DNA of 64,000 bases from Trametes villosa (GCA_002964805.2 PUDQ02000003.1:310001-374000), one strand, 5' to 3'; counted from the first letter of the stretch, positions 12,492 to 25,163 are shown. Notes: generated by a model from the sequence alone, not told the origin. Numbers and translations are program-made.

Positions 12492-12554
12492 GGTGTCGGC
12501 CGCATGAGTCCCGGCTCAGTCACCTTCATCCCATCGAATCGCTTTCACTACGCC

Positions 12555-15178
12555 ATGGTTCCCCATCCCACACCGCAAGGAGTCCACTGCCCGACGTTCA
12601 ACCCTCCCCCTCCCGACCACGGCCTCTCCGTGCCCGGACTCTACGAATACCAGGCGAAGCACAGCCCCGACCACCCGATGTACACTTATGCGCATCCCGA
12701 CGGCGGCAGCATCCACAACATCACGTTTGCAGAGGCTTGGGGCCAGATCCGCATCGTCGCGGACGTCGTCTCACGGCGCTGCTCGAAGCCGAAGACACCC
12801 GCTGGCGATCGCCCTGTCGTTGGCGTGCTCGCCATGTCTGGTACGCTGCCTCGGATACGTCGTGCACAGTCTGTTTAACACGCTCTTGTTGCCTTTGAAG
12901 ATGCGATCAGCTACGTCTACGTCCTGGTCGCGCTCATGAGCCTCGGGTACACCCCGATGCCGATGGCGCCCACCAACAGCGCGGACGCGGTCGTGCACCT
13001 GCTGGAGGCGAAGTCCGCCACCCACCTCTTCGTGAGCGAGGACGAGGATGTACAGGCGACAGTTCAGAAGGCGAAGGCCATGCTGGACGAAAAAGGGGTC
13101 GCGCTGGAACTCTTGCCGATGGTCATACCCGCCGATTATACCGACCGTGCCGCACCCTTGTCAGCGCCGCGGGACATGGTGCGCAACACAATCAATGAGG
13201 CAGCTGCGATTATATTACACTCGAGTGGTAAGGACCTACCCTCGCGCGCACCTACTTCGCTGACGAGGTTCCGTCTATCAGGAAGTACTGGTCTCCCGAA
13301 ACCGATCCCTATGACCGACAGAGCCCTCGTCGACGCGTGCGATATCCCTTGTATGGCTTCAACTTACCCTCTATGTTGTCTTGATTAGTACTGAATCGCT
13401 CTGGGGTGCGTCAGATTTCGGAGACATCGACCTCGCGGGCAAGTGCATCGCAACACACACCAACCCTCCCTGTCGTAAGTGGCAAGCGCACCTGGTCTCA
13501 TACCCGATTTGCTGAATATCGCCCGTAGATGTTAGTGGTTTATTCGCGATGACGGTTCGTCGCACGTGTACCTCATAGTAGGCCCCGGCTGACGTTATGA
13601 TGATCTCCGATATCATGTACAGTGGCCGGTGAGTAGCCCCCGCAATCGTGCAACTGATGCCTCGAACTGAAGCGTCCTCCGTAGCTGGCGTGCGGCGTAA
13701 TATGCGCTCTCTACCCGCCCGTCCAACCGCTCATCGTCCCCACCGCCGCGAACTTCCTCGCTGCGTGGCAGGCGTGCAAGTGCGACATCGTCATGTGTAT
13801 GCCAGTGTTCATTGAGGTGCGTCACATCAATCTTTATGCATCGATTTTACACCCTGAGGACCCCTAACGCAGGCATTGGCACGCGACCCGGCGAACTTGC
13901 CGGCGCTGAAGGCGCTCGAGTTTGTCGTACGTGTCTACGCTATGACCACCACCTCATGTACACGTCTCTCATACCGAGTACAAGGTCTACATGGGGGCTT
14001 CCATGACCAAGAGCGTCGGAGATAGGCTCGTGGAGGAGGGTGTGCGGCTGCTGTCTCTGTGGGGAAGGTACGCGGGGTTTTCCTGCTTCCACTGTGCAAC
14101 TTGTTCGCACCCTTTGTTATCATGCAGCACTGAAGTGGGCGCTGCGACCAAAGCGCTGCCGCAAGAGCCCATGCCCAAGGAAGACTGGGAGTACTTCGAG
14201 TTCGCGCCGAACGTCAAGTTCTACATGAAGCCCCAGGACGGCGCCGAGCGCGTCTTCGAACCTATCAAGCCCGTAAGTCCCCCTTTGTTACGATTTGTAC
14301 TCTTTGAACGTCGCGTCTGATAGTGTGGGAATTGAAGGTCACGGAGACGTCGTACCCGAACATCACGAACACGGAGCTGGACGGGCGGCCGGCGTGGGCG
14401 ATGGGCGACCTCCTGGAGCAGCACCCTGAGATACCGACGCGCTGGAAGGTCCTCGGCCGGCAGGACGACCAGCTCGTCTTCTCCACTGGGGAGATGGTGA
14501 GCTCACTCATCTTCAGCATGCAGTATATATAAAAACCGTGACTGAACGACCCCTGTGTTTCCGTGCACAGCTGAACCCGGTGCCCATCGGTCGGTGCCCC
14601 CCCCCTCCCCCCGGTGTGACGCCGCGCGCTGACGGATGCGCATCCCAGAGGACATGCTAGCGCAGGACGCGCACGTCGGGTCCGCGCTCATCTTTGGGGA
14701 CGGCCACGTCGAGCCCGGCCTCCTCGTCGAGCCGTCCGACGAGCACCGCGACGGCCTGTCCGGGGGCGACAAGCGGCGGGTCGAGGAGTACAAAGACTTG
14801 ATATGGTGAGCGGCCTCCTCTCTTCTTCGTCATGAGCACTGGCGTTCAGCTCTCAAACCTCACCCGGGCCCGCAGGCCGGCGGTGGAGAAGGCGAACGCG
14901 AAGATACAGGAGTACCAGATCAGACGCGAAGTAAGCACTCCCCCCCCTCCCCCCGGTCTCCTCGATTGCTTCGTCGAACTCTGGGCGATGCTCACGCACC
15001 TCTGCGCCTCGCCCAGATGATCCTCATCGCGTCCCCCGAGAAGCCGTTCCAGCACACGCCGAAGGGCACGACCCGGCGCGGCGTGTGCCTCAAGCTGTAC
15101 GGCGAGGAGATCGACGAGCTGTACGCGGCGAAGTCCGACGAGTCCCCGGAGAAGCGGGAGTTCCGCGGGCGCATGTAG
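12555..15178 (+). CDS. Adenylate-forming (AMP-binding) enzyme, stand-alone A domain
   Basis: AMP-binding enzyme related to the A domain of fungal NRPS-like and aminoadipate-reductase-type proteins, which activate a carboxylic acid with ATP. Starts MVPHPTPQGVHCPTF. Motifs in order across many short introns are YVYVLVALMSLGYTPMPMAP, the phosphate loop LHSSG|STGLPKP (split by an intron near 13233), FHVSGLFAMTV-like CHVSGLFAMTV, GASMTKSVGD, STEVGA, then AWAMGDLLEQHP and WKVLGRQDDQLVFSTGEM (A7/A8 region). It ends KREFRGRM at TAG 15176-15178, with no carrier (T) or reductase (R) domain in the window after it. All junctions I tested restore frame, so it does not look broken inside. ATG 12453 is a less likely start. 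The product is unknown. Confidence 0.8.
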
Positions 15179-15655
15179 CTCTGCTGCGGCGCCAGATTGG
15201 CTGTATGAGTCTAGCCCAAGACAGGGATGTTGTAGCCGCGTATGTAGGAGTACTAGTGGAGTTCATCTTGCTCGCGCAATCTGTAGGTGCTGTAACCTAG
15301 GATGTGTCGTGTGAGTTCTGTTGGCTTTTGTGTTCGTGAATGGTAAGGCGCGGATTCGCTGCTGTAGAGATGAATCGATGAACTACGGCTACGTCATCGC
15401 CGGTGCTAGTGGTTGTACCAGTGTAGTTTCCTCTACGTTTAGTTTGAGCTAGATGGTTGCCGCGTGAGGGTGTGTCGGCTAACGTCCGTCTTAGAGGCCA
15501 TGGTCCTAGCCAAGGATTACCATCCAGCCCGTTCAAGTCTAGTGAGGGTCTTGGCGAAAGCACCATCGGTACTCCGACATGAGAAAGGAGTCACGGCATG
15601 GGTCATTTGGGGGGTCGTCAACATGACATTACGCATCGTCTCTGCCCGTCGGGTC
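15179..15655. other. Convergent 3' intergenic region
   Basis: Lies between the ends of the adenylation gene (plus) and the next gene (minus). No gene seen. Confidence 0.5.
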
Positions 15656-17289
15656 CTATAAAACCTCTGTGTAATCATGGTCAGCCTCAGACACCCATAG
15701 GCGGTCTAGGAACACCTTACAAGCATCATCCTCTCCTTCAACAATCTCGACGACAAACCGCGCATCCGGCTCCGCGCCAGCCTGTGCCATCGTGTCGTTC
15801 CGGTTGCACACCGAGCGGTACACGTTCGGCTCCCCGCCGTCGTCGCCCTCGACCTCAACCAGGAGGACAAGTCGCGCGCTACGTGGAAAGCCAGTCCTGT
15901 CAGTGACTGTCCCGCACGATAGCTTAGGCCAGGGGAGGTACGGACCTGTTGTAGTACTCCTCGAGGCCAAACGTGCGGCAGGCCTGCATCAGCACTTTGC
16001 TCACCATGTGCCGCCCGCGCGTCTTGAACAGCGAGCGGCTCTCCGGGTCGTCGTTGTACTCGATCATGATCACGAAGCTCTCGTCGGTCTTGCCCTGCGA
16101 CTGCGACTGGGACTGGCTCGGGGTCGTAGCTACATGCGTGAGTGGGCGCTATCAGCGATTGAAAACGCTTGCAAGGCCAATTCTATTACCTTGAGAGGGA
16201 GGAGCGGGCCTGGCCAGCCCCTTCTCCACCTTGATCTGGGGCGACGGCTCGCGCTCGGGGACCCGACTAACTGAGGGCATCGCATCGAGCTGTACAAGCG
16301 GCCTGACTCCGCTGCGGGAAGACGAGCCCGATTTCACAGGCGGCACCTCCCGTGCCTTGGAGGCCACTGGCGTCTTCGCAATGGGTGGCGCGGCGCTGAT
16401 GTACTCGGCATCCTCGAGCTCGTCGTACTCTTCCTCCTCCTCCTCTTCTGTCAAGGTGGCAGGCTTGGGCGCCTCCTCTTCAGATTGCGCTTCGGGCTCC
16501 TCGAGGCCGTAGTCGGAGAGGACGCGCGGCCGGTTGACGCGTTTCTTCGTCGGGGAGGGGATGCGGATCTCCTCTTCGTCCTCGTCCGTCCACGTGGGCG
16601 CTTCCTCCGCGTACGCAGGCGGTTTTGCGGGCGCATGGGACGCCGCAGTCGGAGCGGGAACCTTGGGCAGAGGAGGGCGTTGTATCGTGAACGGCCCGGG
16701 CGGCGACAAGGCTGCCTTGGACGTAGATGCTTTGGGCTCCTTTCCGGCAGCGCTGATAGAGCCACTGGTCGAGGGGCCACTTCGGCTCTTGGCCACTACA
16801 GACGGAGTCTTCTTTGCGGAGGGCGACTGGCGCTCCCGAGCGGAAGAGCTAGCTGCTACACTGGGGACGCGGTTGGAATAGACGCTGGGGCCTGCTACTT
16901 GTTTGGAGGCGGGGAGACGGCGAGCGGAGCCGCTCGCGGCCTCCGGGGCCTTGGATTCGGCCCCTTGGGATTCGCTGAGAACGACTTCGACAGAATGCAG
17001 AACCGGGCTGATGCCCTCCCAGGAGGTACTGTGGATGCGGACGGGTGTACCCTCGGAACCGCGAAGGCCTGTGGTCTCAAAGTCGACCTCGTCCGCAAGG
17101 TTGAACACGTCCCTTGCGAGCTGTTGCGCATCCTACGACGCGTCATTAGTTGAAAGCTTTAATTGTCGACAGTTGACATACCTCGTAGGTCTTCGGCAGA
17201 GGTACTAGGACGCGTTTTTGCTCGTGGCAAAGCACGATCAGGTCTTCAGTGGACGTGATGCCTTCGTGTATGATGGAACGAAATAACAT
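15656..17289 (-). CDS. Hypothetical protein with acidic/Ser-rich middle and conserved ends
   Basis: Exon 1 begins at ATG 17289 (MLFRSIIHEGITSTEDLIVL). A roughly 50-nt intron ending in TAG joins it to DAQQLARDVFNLADEVDFE. The middle (about residues 80-330) is Ser/Pro/Ala-rich with a Glu/Asp tract (LTEEEEEEEYDELED) and basic SPTKKRVNRPR, a look common in nuclear proteins. After two more introns the C-terminal folded part appears: SFVIMIEYNDDPESRSLFKT, GRHMVSKVLMQACRTFGLEE, then RLVLLVEVEGDDGGEPNVY and a final DARFVVEIVEGEDDACKVFL. Stop TAG is at 15656-15658. I do not recognise the family; the terminal beta-rich segment could be ubiquitin-like, but this is a guess. Confidence 0.65.
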
Positions 17290-17810
17290 CTTGGCCACTG
17301 TCAAATACGGGCTGACCGTTCACTGTACCAGTAACGCGACGAGTGTGGTGGTGGAGGTGTGGGTGTAAGGGTCAAGTTGGTGGTTCGCGTACAAGAGTAC
17401 TATTGTTCAAGTGGCTAGCGCTGGCGCGCGTTCATGCAGCAATTACAAGCGCCCGTGGCTTGAATCTGCGCACTGTCCCGAGAGCTCCACCTCGCAAACG
17501 ATACCCAAGGGAACCTACGCGTGAGTATAGCCCCATATGAGACGGTTCATAACTGTACCAGTTGTCGGTGAGCCGAGAGTGTCAAGCATACCGTTGATTC
17601 TTACCAAGAGTGCGCACCGGGTACCAAGTTGCCAATAGTATATAGTCTTGCCCACGTAAACACTAGTGCAGGAAGTCAAAAAGCCTCATCACTCATCATA
17701 GGACACGAGCAGCAGAGACACAATAATGATACAGCTACAGATATTCCGCAATATAATGCATGTCCCAGGAATAATACAACACACTCCTCTCCCCCCAACC
17801 CGGGCCAGGG
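17290..17810. other. Intergenic: promoter of the gene at left, 3' end of Spt7 at right
   Basis: No coding pattern. The right 150 bases are A/T-rich (ATAATGATACAG...) and fit the Spt7 3' UTR and polyadenylation region. Confidence 0.45.
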
Positions 17811-20800
17811 CTACGCGCTCGCCATGACCACCGGCGGGAACGCGTCCGCGACCTTCGCCTTCTTCTTGCTCGGCGTGCCAGCCCCCTTGCCCTTCTTGCC
17901 GCCCTCGCCCGTGCCGCTGCTCGAGCGCACCATCGGCGGCGGAAGCGGCGCGCCCAGCAAGTCCGACTTCGCCTCGCCCGTGTCCGGAGCGCCGAAGGGC
18001 GGCGGGGGCGGCGGTCCCGGTGTGGGCGCGGCGGGCTTCGCCTTGCTCTTCTTCTTCGCGGCGCTCGCGGCGGGGGTCGCCTTGTTGACAGTCCCGAGCG
18101 GCCCGATCTTCGCATGTGAGGGGCTTGGGGGGTCGTCGGGCAGGATGACGGTGGGGGCGTCGGCTGGGGGCGGAGCCAAGGAGGGGCCAGGTATTGGATG
18201 AGGGAGAGGACCACCCAGGCTTGGTGGGGGTAGATTGGCGGGAGGCGCAGGGGGTGGCATGATGACGGAGGCGGATATCTCGGATATACGGGACTGGTAG
18301 AAGGATTTGAGGAGGCCGATCTGGTTGTCGACCGTGGTGGAATCGAGGGGTATAAATGCTGGCGGCGGGGGGAAGGGCGGTGGAGGTTCCATAGGTTTCG
18401 CACTGTACGATGATTGGATTAGTACGCGAACGGATGACGCCCGAGGCGAGTGATGACATACGCAGAAGGATCCTCTTTGACGCCCTTGCCCCTGCCCTTG
18501 AGCAGTCGTTTGGGTATAGAGAGGCTCGCAAGACCGAACTCGTCGGCGATGCCGAGCTCTTTGAGACCGAGGAAGTCTTCGCCGAATGACTCCGCAAAGT
18601 TGCCCCTGCAGCAACGTCAGCGACTTGTTGAACACCTGGGGGAATAAACACGTACGTGACAAACTCTCCGTCCTCTTCCTCGTTCTCCATGCGGAAGAGC
18701 GCATCGTCGTCCCAGGCCTCTTCGGTAGTCTACGCAAACATGAGACACATTATACCTTCCAACGCGCATGTGACTTACCGCTTCCCGGTAGACGTTCGCC
18801 AGTTTCTTCTCGATATCAGCGAGTCGCCCACCGTATCGCACGACGTCGTCTTTGATATACCGTTCGAGGTCCTTGACGTGTGTGATACCGCTCTCGAACA
18901 GGGTATGAAGGATGATTTCCTGTAGGCAGATGAGCTAGTGCAGGCTAACCCGACGGCACCAGCACATACCTCTGCGGTCATCTTGTTCCCGTACTTGTCG
19001 CACAGAAACCGGATTGTCCGACCGACGTTGAGCAGGTATTCAGATGTCACGCTCGCGAGCACGTCCAAAGCCATCTTCGACGCCCCTGCACTACAGTCAG
19101 CCAACAATATGCACCACGCAGAGATGCGCCTCACCTTGGAACCCGGAATGCTCCAGAACCTTACTGCCCATCCAATGCAAACAGTCGTCCGCGTTCTCCG
19201 CCCCAAGCTCCAGCCCGCCCCCCGGCGGCTTCCACGGCCGCTCGTCAAGCACATCATCCAGCTCCTCCGCGATATCGTTCACCGGCGGGACCGCGAACCC
19301 GCCGTTGTCCTCCGCGCTCTGGATGAGCGACGAGTACTTCGCGTGCGTCGTGCGCACGCGCCGCAGCGTGCGGATGTTGTTGTTCATGTGGAACAGCAGC
19401 GTGTTCGCCGGGTTCGCCTGCTTCTTCTTCCGCCGCCGCGCCGCGCGCCGGGCGGAGTCGGTGATCTGGGAGGGCGGTTCGGAGGAGGGCATGTTGGAGG
19501 AGGAGTGGGTGAGGGTGGGCAGGCCGTTGCCTAGCATCTCGTCGGAGCGCATGGCGTCCCACCAGAGCTCGACGACGTCGCGGTCGACGGGGCTTTGCGT
19601 CCGTGGTCGCTTGCGCGGGCGGTCGTCCGTATAGCCATTCCTGTTGTGGTGTTAGCCATAGCAAAGTATTCTGCAGGGATGCACATACAGCTTGCGTTTA
19701 GCGCCTAGCTCGCCGTCAATGGTACTTAGGGACCCTCCGGTGCTCAACGACGATCCCGCCGCGTCGTCGTCAATGACCGCGAGTTGGAGCAAGCGTCGCT
19801 TCAAATCCGCATCCTGGGGTGGTTGTGACCCGTTCACCAATTGCTGGGACAGGAACGCGTCGACAGCGCTATCCAACTGCGCAAATGCCGCCATTGTGGC
19901 CGGTGAGCGGACGACCGCCGCGGATTCTGGGAACGTCGTATCTCGCAGGATCTTCCGGGATTGGCCAGGTAGAGGTGCAGCCTGCTTTGTCGGACTAGGC
20001 GACCGGAAAGACAGACCGGAAGGGATACGCGCATGGCCGTTGAGCGAGACCCCGTTGACCCGAGGGGTGATTCCTCGGACGCGGACCTCCCCAGGAATAA
20101 CCGGGTCGGCGCGCTCCTTGAGGTCGGTGATGTTCTTGAGTAGCCGCTCAGCCTTGACCTTGAGCCGACTCGCGCACTGACGGAGCGGGTGATCCTAGGA
20201 TGCGGTAATATGAGCAAGGAGGTTCGGGCAGTTGTCGTACTGGTACGGGACGGTGGTGCAAGGATAACACGCGGCAAAACGAAGAATAAGGAGGTAGGTT
20301 GTCCGACGCCGCGTCCTCAGGGTGTGTTCACTCCGAAACCGAGCGGTGACTGTCGGCAAGATGTTACGCACCAGCGACTCATCCTCCGCCTTCCTCTGAG
20401 GCTGCCGCGAGATATGGGTGTCCGGTCCCGGCCGGCGCGACGAAGGATGGTCCACCCCGCCGCGTTGTGCATTCCAACGATGGGGCCGAGAACTTGTGCC
20501 GCGGGAGGTGGCCGCATTCACGGCCGTGGTATCCTCGGACACGGTACTCACCTCCGTCGCGTTGTACGTGAAGCAGTTGGACCAGATGAGATCCAGGTCG
20601 TCCTTGAACTCCTTCTTGGACTTGTACTGTCTCTGCTTCACCTTCTTGAGCATCGTCTGGAGGTCCATCGGAGTGGAGATGACTGCCATGGTATGAGACG
20701 GGAACTGATGGTCGGACGCGATAGAAGTACGCACTGTCATAATAATCCGGCACCTCCGTCTTGGACACGGGCTTCAGGAAAGCCTCCGCGTCGCGGTTAT

Positions 20801-21143
20801 CCTGAGCGGAAGTGAGTGCACGTGCGGGCGTTCCGGTGGCTGAACCCGCACCATTGTAACCATCCGGAGGTCGACGAGGAGGCCCTCGAGGGAGTCGTAG
20901 AACGCGTCGGCGAGCTTTCCGGCATCGCTCGTGGCCCGCTACTTGCGTGTGAGGACAAGTGCGGGGTCATCTCGTGCTAAACACTCACCCGGGTCTCCTT
21001 TACGGCGCTTAAGAGTAACTTGAGCTCGGATTCCGGCAAGGAGGACTTGACCTGGCTCGCGGTGAGAGTCCTGAGCAGGTTCTGTATGTCGGCGACGTTA
21101 GCGACTGAATTCGAGGCTGGATGGCTCGCGGACGTACGTTCAT
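17811..21143 (-). CDS. SPT7: Spt7-like SAGA subunit (bromodomain + histone fold)
   Basis: Core scaffold subunit of the SAGA transcription co-activator. The best start is a 6-nt first exon, ATGAAC (21143-21138), spliced to [20 protein letters not shown], giving a MNNLLRTLT start. A bromodomain follows: DYYDVI-like segment, [20 protein letters not shown] and [15 protein letters not shown] (about 20760-20550). Then come a linker with [15 protein letters not shown], a nuclear-type [11 protein letters not shown] and [20 protein letters not shown]. The histone-fold Bromo_TP domain contains [20 protein letters not shown] (about 19080-18990). A Pro-rich tail with basic [11 protein letters not shown] and [11 protein letters not shown] ends at TAG 17811-17813. 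Many short introns are needed; the microexon is the least certain point. Domain order matches Spt7. Confidence 0.85.
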
Positions 21144-21434
21144 GGTCGGTCCATCCGGTGGCGGGCGGTGGGCCGGTGAGTGTTGCGGAACAAGGTGGGA
21201 TTTGTAACTCCGACCGGCCTCACCCAATCGCCTGGGCGGCTGACCCCTTGCGGAGTGGCACCACCCTTGTCGGACACTGAAGCGGAGTGGCGGGGCCACA
21301 AACGCGACGCGCGAGTCGCGACGGTCAGCAGCGTCGCCACTGCTTTAACTTGTTCCTCGACCACCACTCGTTCATGCTAGCTTTCGCTTGATCTCTTCGA
21401 CGCTTTCCACTATCCAACCCAGCGACGCAACGAC
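21144..21434. promoter_or_regulatory. Shared promoter of SPT7 and CDH1
   Basis: Only 291 bp separate the two ATGs, which point away from each other. A bidirectional promoter is likely from geometry alone; no specific element is assigned. Confidence 0.5.
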
Positions 21435-23653
21435 ATGGCAGGCCTGAAGAACTCGCCGTTTGGCAAACGCCTCCGGGGCACAGACGAAGACTCGCCGCGC
21501 AAGAACCGTTCGCGGTTCACCCCCGCGTTCGGTGTCGCGCCCGGCTCGACGCCGTCGCTTGACTCGCGCCACACCACCAGCGAGGGCGCGACTCCAGAGT
21601 CGCCCGAGCGCGCGCATCGCGACTACGGCGATCGCTTCGTCCCGACGCGCGACGCGGGGGACATGCGCACAACCTACAACCTCATGGACGGAGCCACACC
21701 GTCGACGCCGTCGAAGAACCGCATGATCCCCACCGAGTCGGACGCGCTCAAGGAACAAGCCAACGCGATCTTCAACTCCATCCTCCATACGGAGGTCACC
21801 CCGACTTCGCCACAGCGCTCCGGATCGCCCGTACGACAGCCCGCCGCATCTACCTCTACGCTCCCCACGACACCGACGCGTCGACGACTCTTCGCCTTCA
21901 ACTCGCCCTCTCGGTCGAACCCTGCCACTCCCTCGCGGCGTCTAGACGTGCCTACCGACGAAGCATACTCGATGAGCCCCGTACGGGCGGAGAGCCGGCA
22001 CCTGCTGGAAAGCCCTCGACGACAACTACGCAGCGTCTGCAAGACGCCATACCGTGTCCTGGACGCGCCGGAGCTTGCGGACGACTTCTACTTGAACTTG
22101 GTTGACTGGTCGAGCACAAACGTGCTCGGGGTTGGACTTGGGGCCTGCGTATACCTCTGGACGGCCCACACCGCGCAGGTCTCCAAGCTCTGCGACCTTG
22201 GCAATGTCCACGACACCATCAGCTCTGTATCCTGGGTACAGAAGGTAGGCACATTCCTTTGCTCGTGGACAGTTCGAGATATCAGACGGGGCAGTTCGAC
22301 CATGATGTACGCATTTGGCGGACAATGGGCAGGTAGCCAATTGTCAATCCTGGGAACTGTTTGACTGTAACATGCTGGTGTACCGTTCGCTCAACACAAG
22401 ATCCAGCAATGCCCGTCGAACTGCGCACACGAGCGATGGCCACAGCATGTTACACCCAAGCACGGAAGAGCAGGACTGGCATTTGGCCGCTGAGAAGCTA
22501 CGATCTGCGCGACATTCAATATGACGGCAAGGCTATCTGCAGCTGTCCCTGCTGTCTAGCCACATTAGGCGCGGGTCGTGCATGTTTATTGTTCGAGTGC
22601 GATCAATAGCCGTCTCAGATCCAGATGCGCAGGATCTCAGGCAATCGCCGTCAATCTCCTGGATCTCGTTCCATGTCTACATTTTTATTGCGCAGTTGCT
22701 GAACTTGCATCATAGGGCACATCGCTAGCAGTGGGGACGCTGTCCGGCCGCCTACACATCTACGACGCCAACACGCTACAACTCACCAGGACCTACGAAC
22801 GCGCGCACACGCAGCGAATAGGTGCCCTCTCGTGGAACTCGCACATCCTCTCCTCCGGGTCTCGCGACCGCATGGTCCACCACCGAGACGTCCGAGAGCC
22901 CAGCACGCGACCATTCAAGAAATGCCAGGGACACAAGCAGGAAGTGTGCGGACTACGGTGGAGCGGCGATGGCGGGCCACAGGCGGCGACACTTGCGAGT
23001 GGCGGCAACGACAACAAGGTCTGCATCTGGGACCTCCGTGGGTCCAAGAGGCCTGGCGGACTCGGGACTCCTGGGCGCGTAGGGAACGTGCCCGGGAGCT
23101 CGAGCGCTGCGGGTGGTGCGGACGACGGGGATGTCCCTCTCTGGAAGTTCCATGAGCACACTGCCGCGGTCAAGGCGCTCGCGTGGGACCCCCATGTGTC
23201 TGGCGTCTTGGCCACCGGCGGCGGCACGGCGGACAAGCACATACGGTTCTGGAACGTCCAGAACGGGACGATGCTGCACGAATTGGACACGGGCAGTCAG
23301 GTAAGCTCGACGCCTCGTCCTTCTCCGAGTGCACACGTGCTCACTCAGTTGAATCGCAGGTATGCAATCTCACCTGGTCTCTCACCTCGCACGAGATCGT
23401 GTCCACGCACGGTTTCTCGTCCACCACCGCGCAGAACCAGATATGCATCTGGAAGTACCCTTCGCTGGACATGGTCGCCTCTCTGACGGGCCACACGCAC
23501 CGCGTGCTCTACCTCGCGATGAGCCCGGACGGGGAGACGATCGTGACCGGCGCGGGCGACGAGACGCTCCGCTTCTGGAACGCCTTCCCGAAGAAAGAGA
23601 ATCACGAAGCGCGGCGGGAGAGTAGGCTCGACTACGGCCGGCTCATCCGCTGA
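21435..23653 (+). CDS. CDH1: Cdh1/Fizzy-related APC/C activator (WD40)
   Basis: Activates the anaphase-promoting complex in late mitosis/G1 and recruits KEN- and D-box substrates. Exons 21435-22244, 22716-23300 and 23360-23653 give 562 residues, all in frame. The C-box DRFVPTR (about residues 64-70) binds the APC/C. PRRQLRSVCKTPYRVLDAPE and LADDFYLNLVDWSSTNVLGV mark the linker and first blade typical of Cdh1/Cdc20. WD repeats follow (GRLHIYD, SWNSHILSSGSRDRMVHHRD, ASGGNDNKVCIWD, DKHIRFWNV, DETLRFWNAF). The protein ends in Ile-Arg (the IR tail that docks on APC/C TPR subunits). Ser/Thr-Pro sites in the N-terminus (TPSTPSK, TPTSPQ) fit CDK control. The first intron is unusually long (471 nt). 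Confidence 0.92.
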
Positions 23654-24452
23654 TCCTCTCACCTCCCCTCTCTCCCTCTGTCGGTGGACCTCCCTATCAT
23701 TATTGCGTTATTGTGTAGCGCTGCGCCTCAACGCGCGTCCGTCTGTCGGCTGCGCCGCTCCAGTCCTTCGCTGCCCCTCCCTCGCTGTCCTTGCTCCCCG
23801 TCGCCGCACCGCTGCGCGCGCGGCACTCGGGCTGTCGTCCGCTTTACTGTATCATCTTGTAGTGTTTTTGGCTTCCGCCGCCGCCGGTCGTTCTCCCAAG
23901 TCCAGGTCCAGGTCCGCTGCTCGTGTTTAGTAGATTACGCTGCCATCTAGTTGCTCACGGACGCTCTCTCATACCACTTCCACGTCCTATCCCGCCCTGC
24001 ATCTCGCACGCCTGTCTTCCGAACTGCCCCACTACCCGCACATACTACCCCAAAAGCCGTAATATCCCATCCCATTGCTCTGTCTGCCATGTATCGGAAC
24101 TGTCCAAGCCCTCCACTGTCCAATGTCCATCGCGCCTCGTCTTCCATCTACCAATATCCCGCGTCCCGTATCCAATCTCTCTACCCCCATACCTCCGTTT
24201 CTTGCTATGCCATATTATCGTCGATTGGGTGTTGTCTCACCATATACGGTCCACATCGTCCCGGGTCTCCCTTCCGTTCCCAGCTTCCCCTCGAGCCCTG
24301 CCTCCATCCCGCTTGCTCTTGTAGGGCCGCTCGATCGCGACTCGTCCTCCCGCCGCATGCCTTCTGTTTTGTTTTCCCCGGTTCTGTACATATGTTTCTC
24401 TACGTACCTACGCACGCGCATACGCATACGCACACAGCCCACCCACTGCTTC
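23654..24452. other. Intergenic, CDH1 3' side
   Basis: Pyrimidine-rich 3' flank, then C/T-rich sequence with a short imperfect repeat of ACGCATACGCA type near 24410-24435. No gene pattern. It marks the left edge of the module array. Confidence 0.5.
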
Positions 24453-25130
24453 CTACATATGTTGCACAATATACAGGCGTCTAGAATACTCCGCTTCTGC
24501 GCACAGCTGCGCTGGAACTTGCAGAAACCGGCGTGCAGGCAGTGTCAGAGGCAGTTCAACAGCGTGCATGTTCAAACATGCCCGGCTTCCGAGCCCACGC
24601 CTCGTGCTTGAGGCAGGGTGCCCGCGAAAGTCTCCATCAGTTGGGTTCACGCTTCCTCTTTCGGGCTTCCCGCCCATGTGTTTCGCGCACGCAGACTGCC
24701 GGGGATGCTGTTTGGGAGTGCCGTGGCTGCACGCTAAGCGGGACGCTTGGTCGAAGACATTCACGATCGCGATCCTCACCGTAATTGCCACAGGTAGGGC
24801 GCACATCCAGGCGTTCAAACTCAGGGCATTAGCTGCAAGTGACAACCCTGGGTTCTTCTCTAGCGATGGCATAGCGCAAATCCGGGAGCGTGATATATAT
24901 CCTGGTGAACATCAATGCACGTCTCGTCAACGCAATCGGGGGACTCGTCTCACCGAGTCCGAAGGGAGGTCTACAGAGGTCAATAAACTAGGCACTCAAG
25001 AGGCATATGTAACAGTATACAAGACCGAAAGCAGCACAGCGACCTGTCAGCGTAGTGATAGCACGATGGTAATGGTGATATAGATCGCGTCTACGAGCTC
25101 GAGAGAAGATGAGTCGCCGGGCGCATCAGG
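24453..25130 (-). pseudogene. T1: degenerate copy of the T family after K1
   Basis: Aligned by eye to T2 and T3 directly downstream of a kinase stop. The stretch around 25040-24960 matches T2 exon 1 at DNA level (LLSVLYTVTYAS versus LLSVVYTATSVP), including the splice donor GGACTCG|GTGAG. However, the matching frame has a TGA in the middle and another TGA before it, and no ATG fits. A separate open frame (24872-24453, PSLEKNPGLSLAANALSLNA) may hold later exons. Treat as decayed unless transcript data show otherwise. Confidence 0.35.
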
Positions 25131-25163
25131 AGACGCAGGCGTACTGACCGATGAAGACGCCGA

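Noticed and set aside
22315..22609. Small open frames inside the long CDH1 intron
   Set aside because: They lack homology and the flanking exons join perfectly in frame without them.
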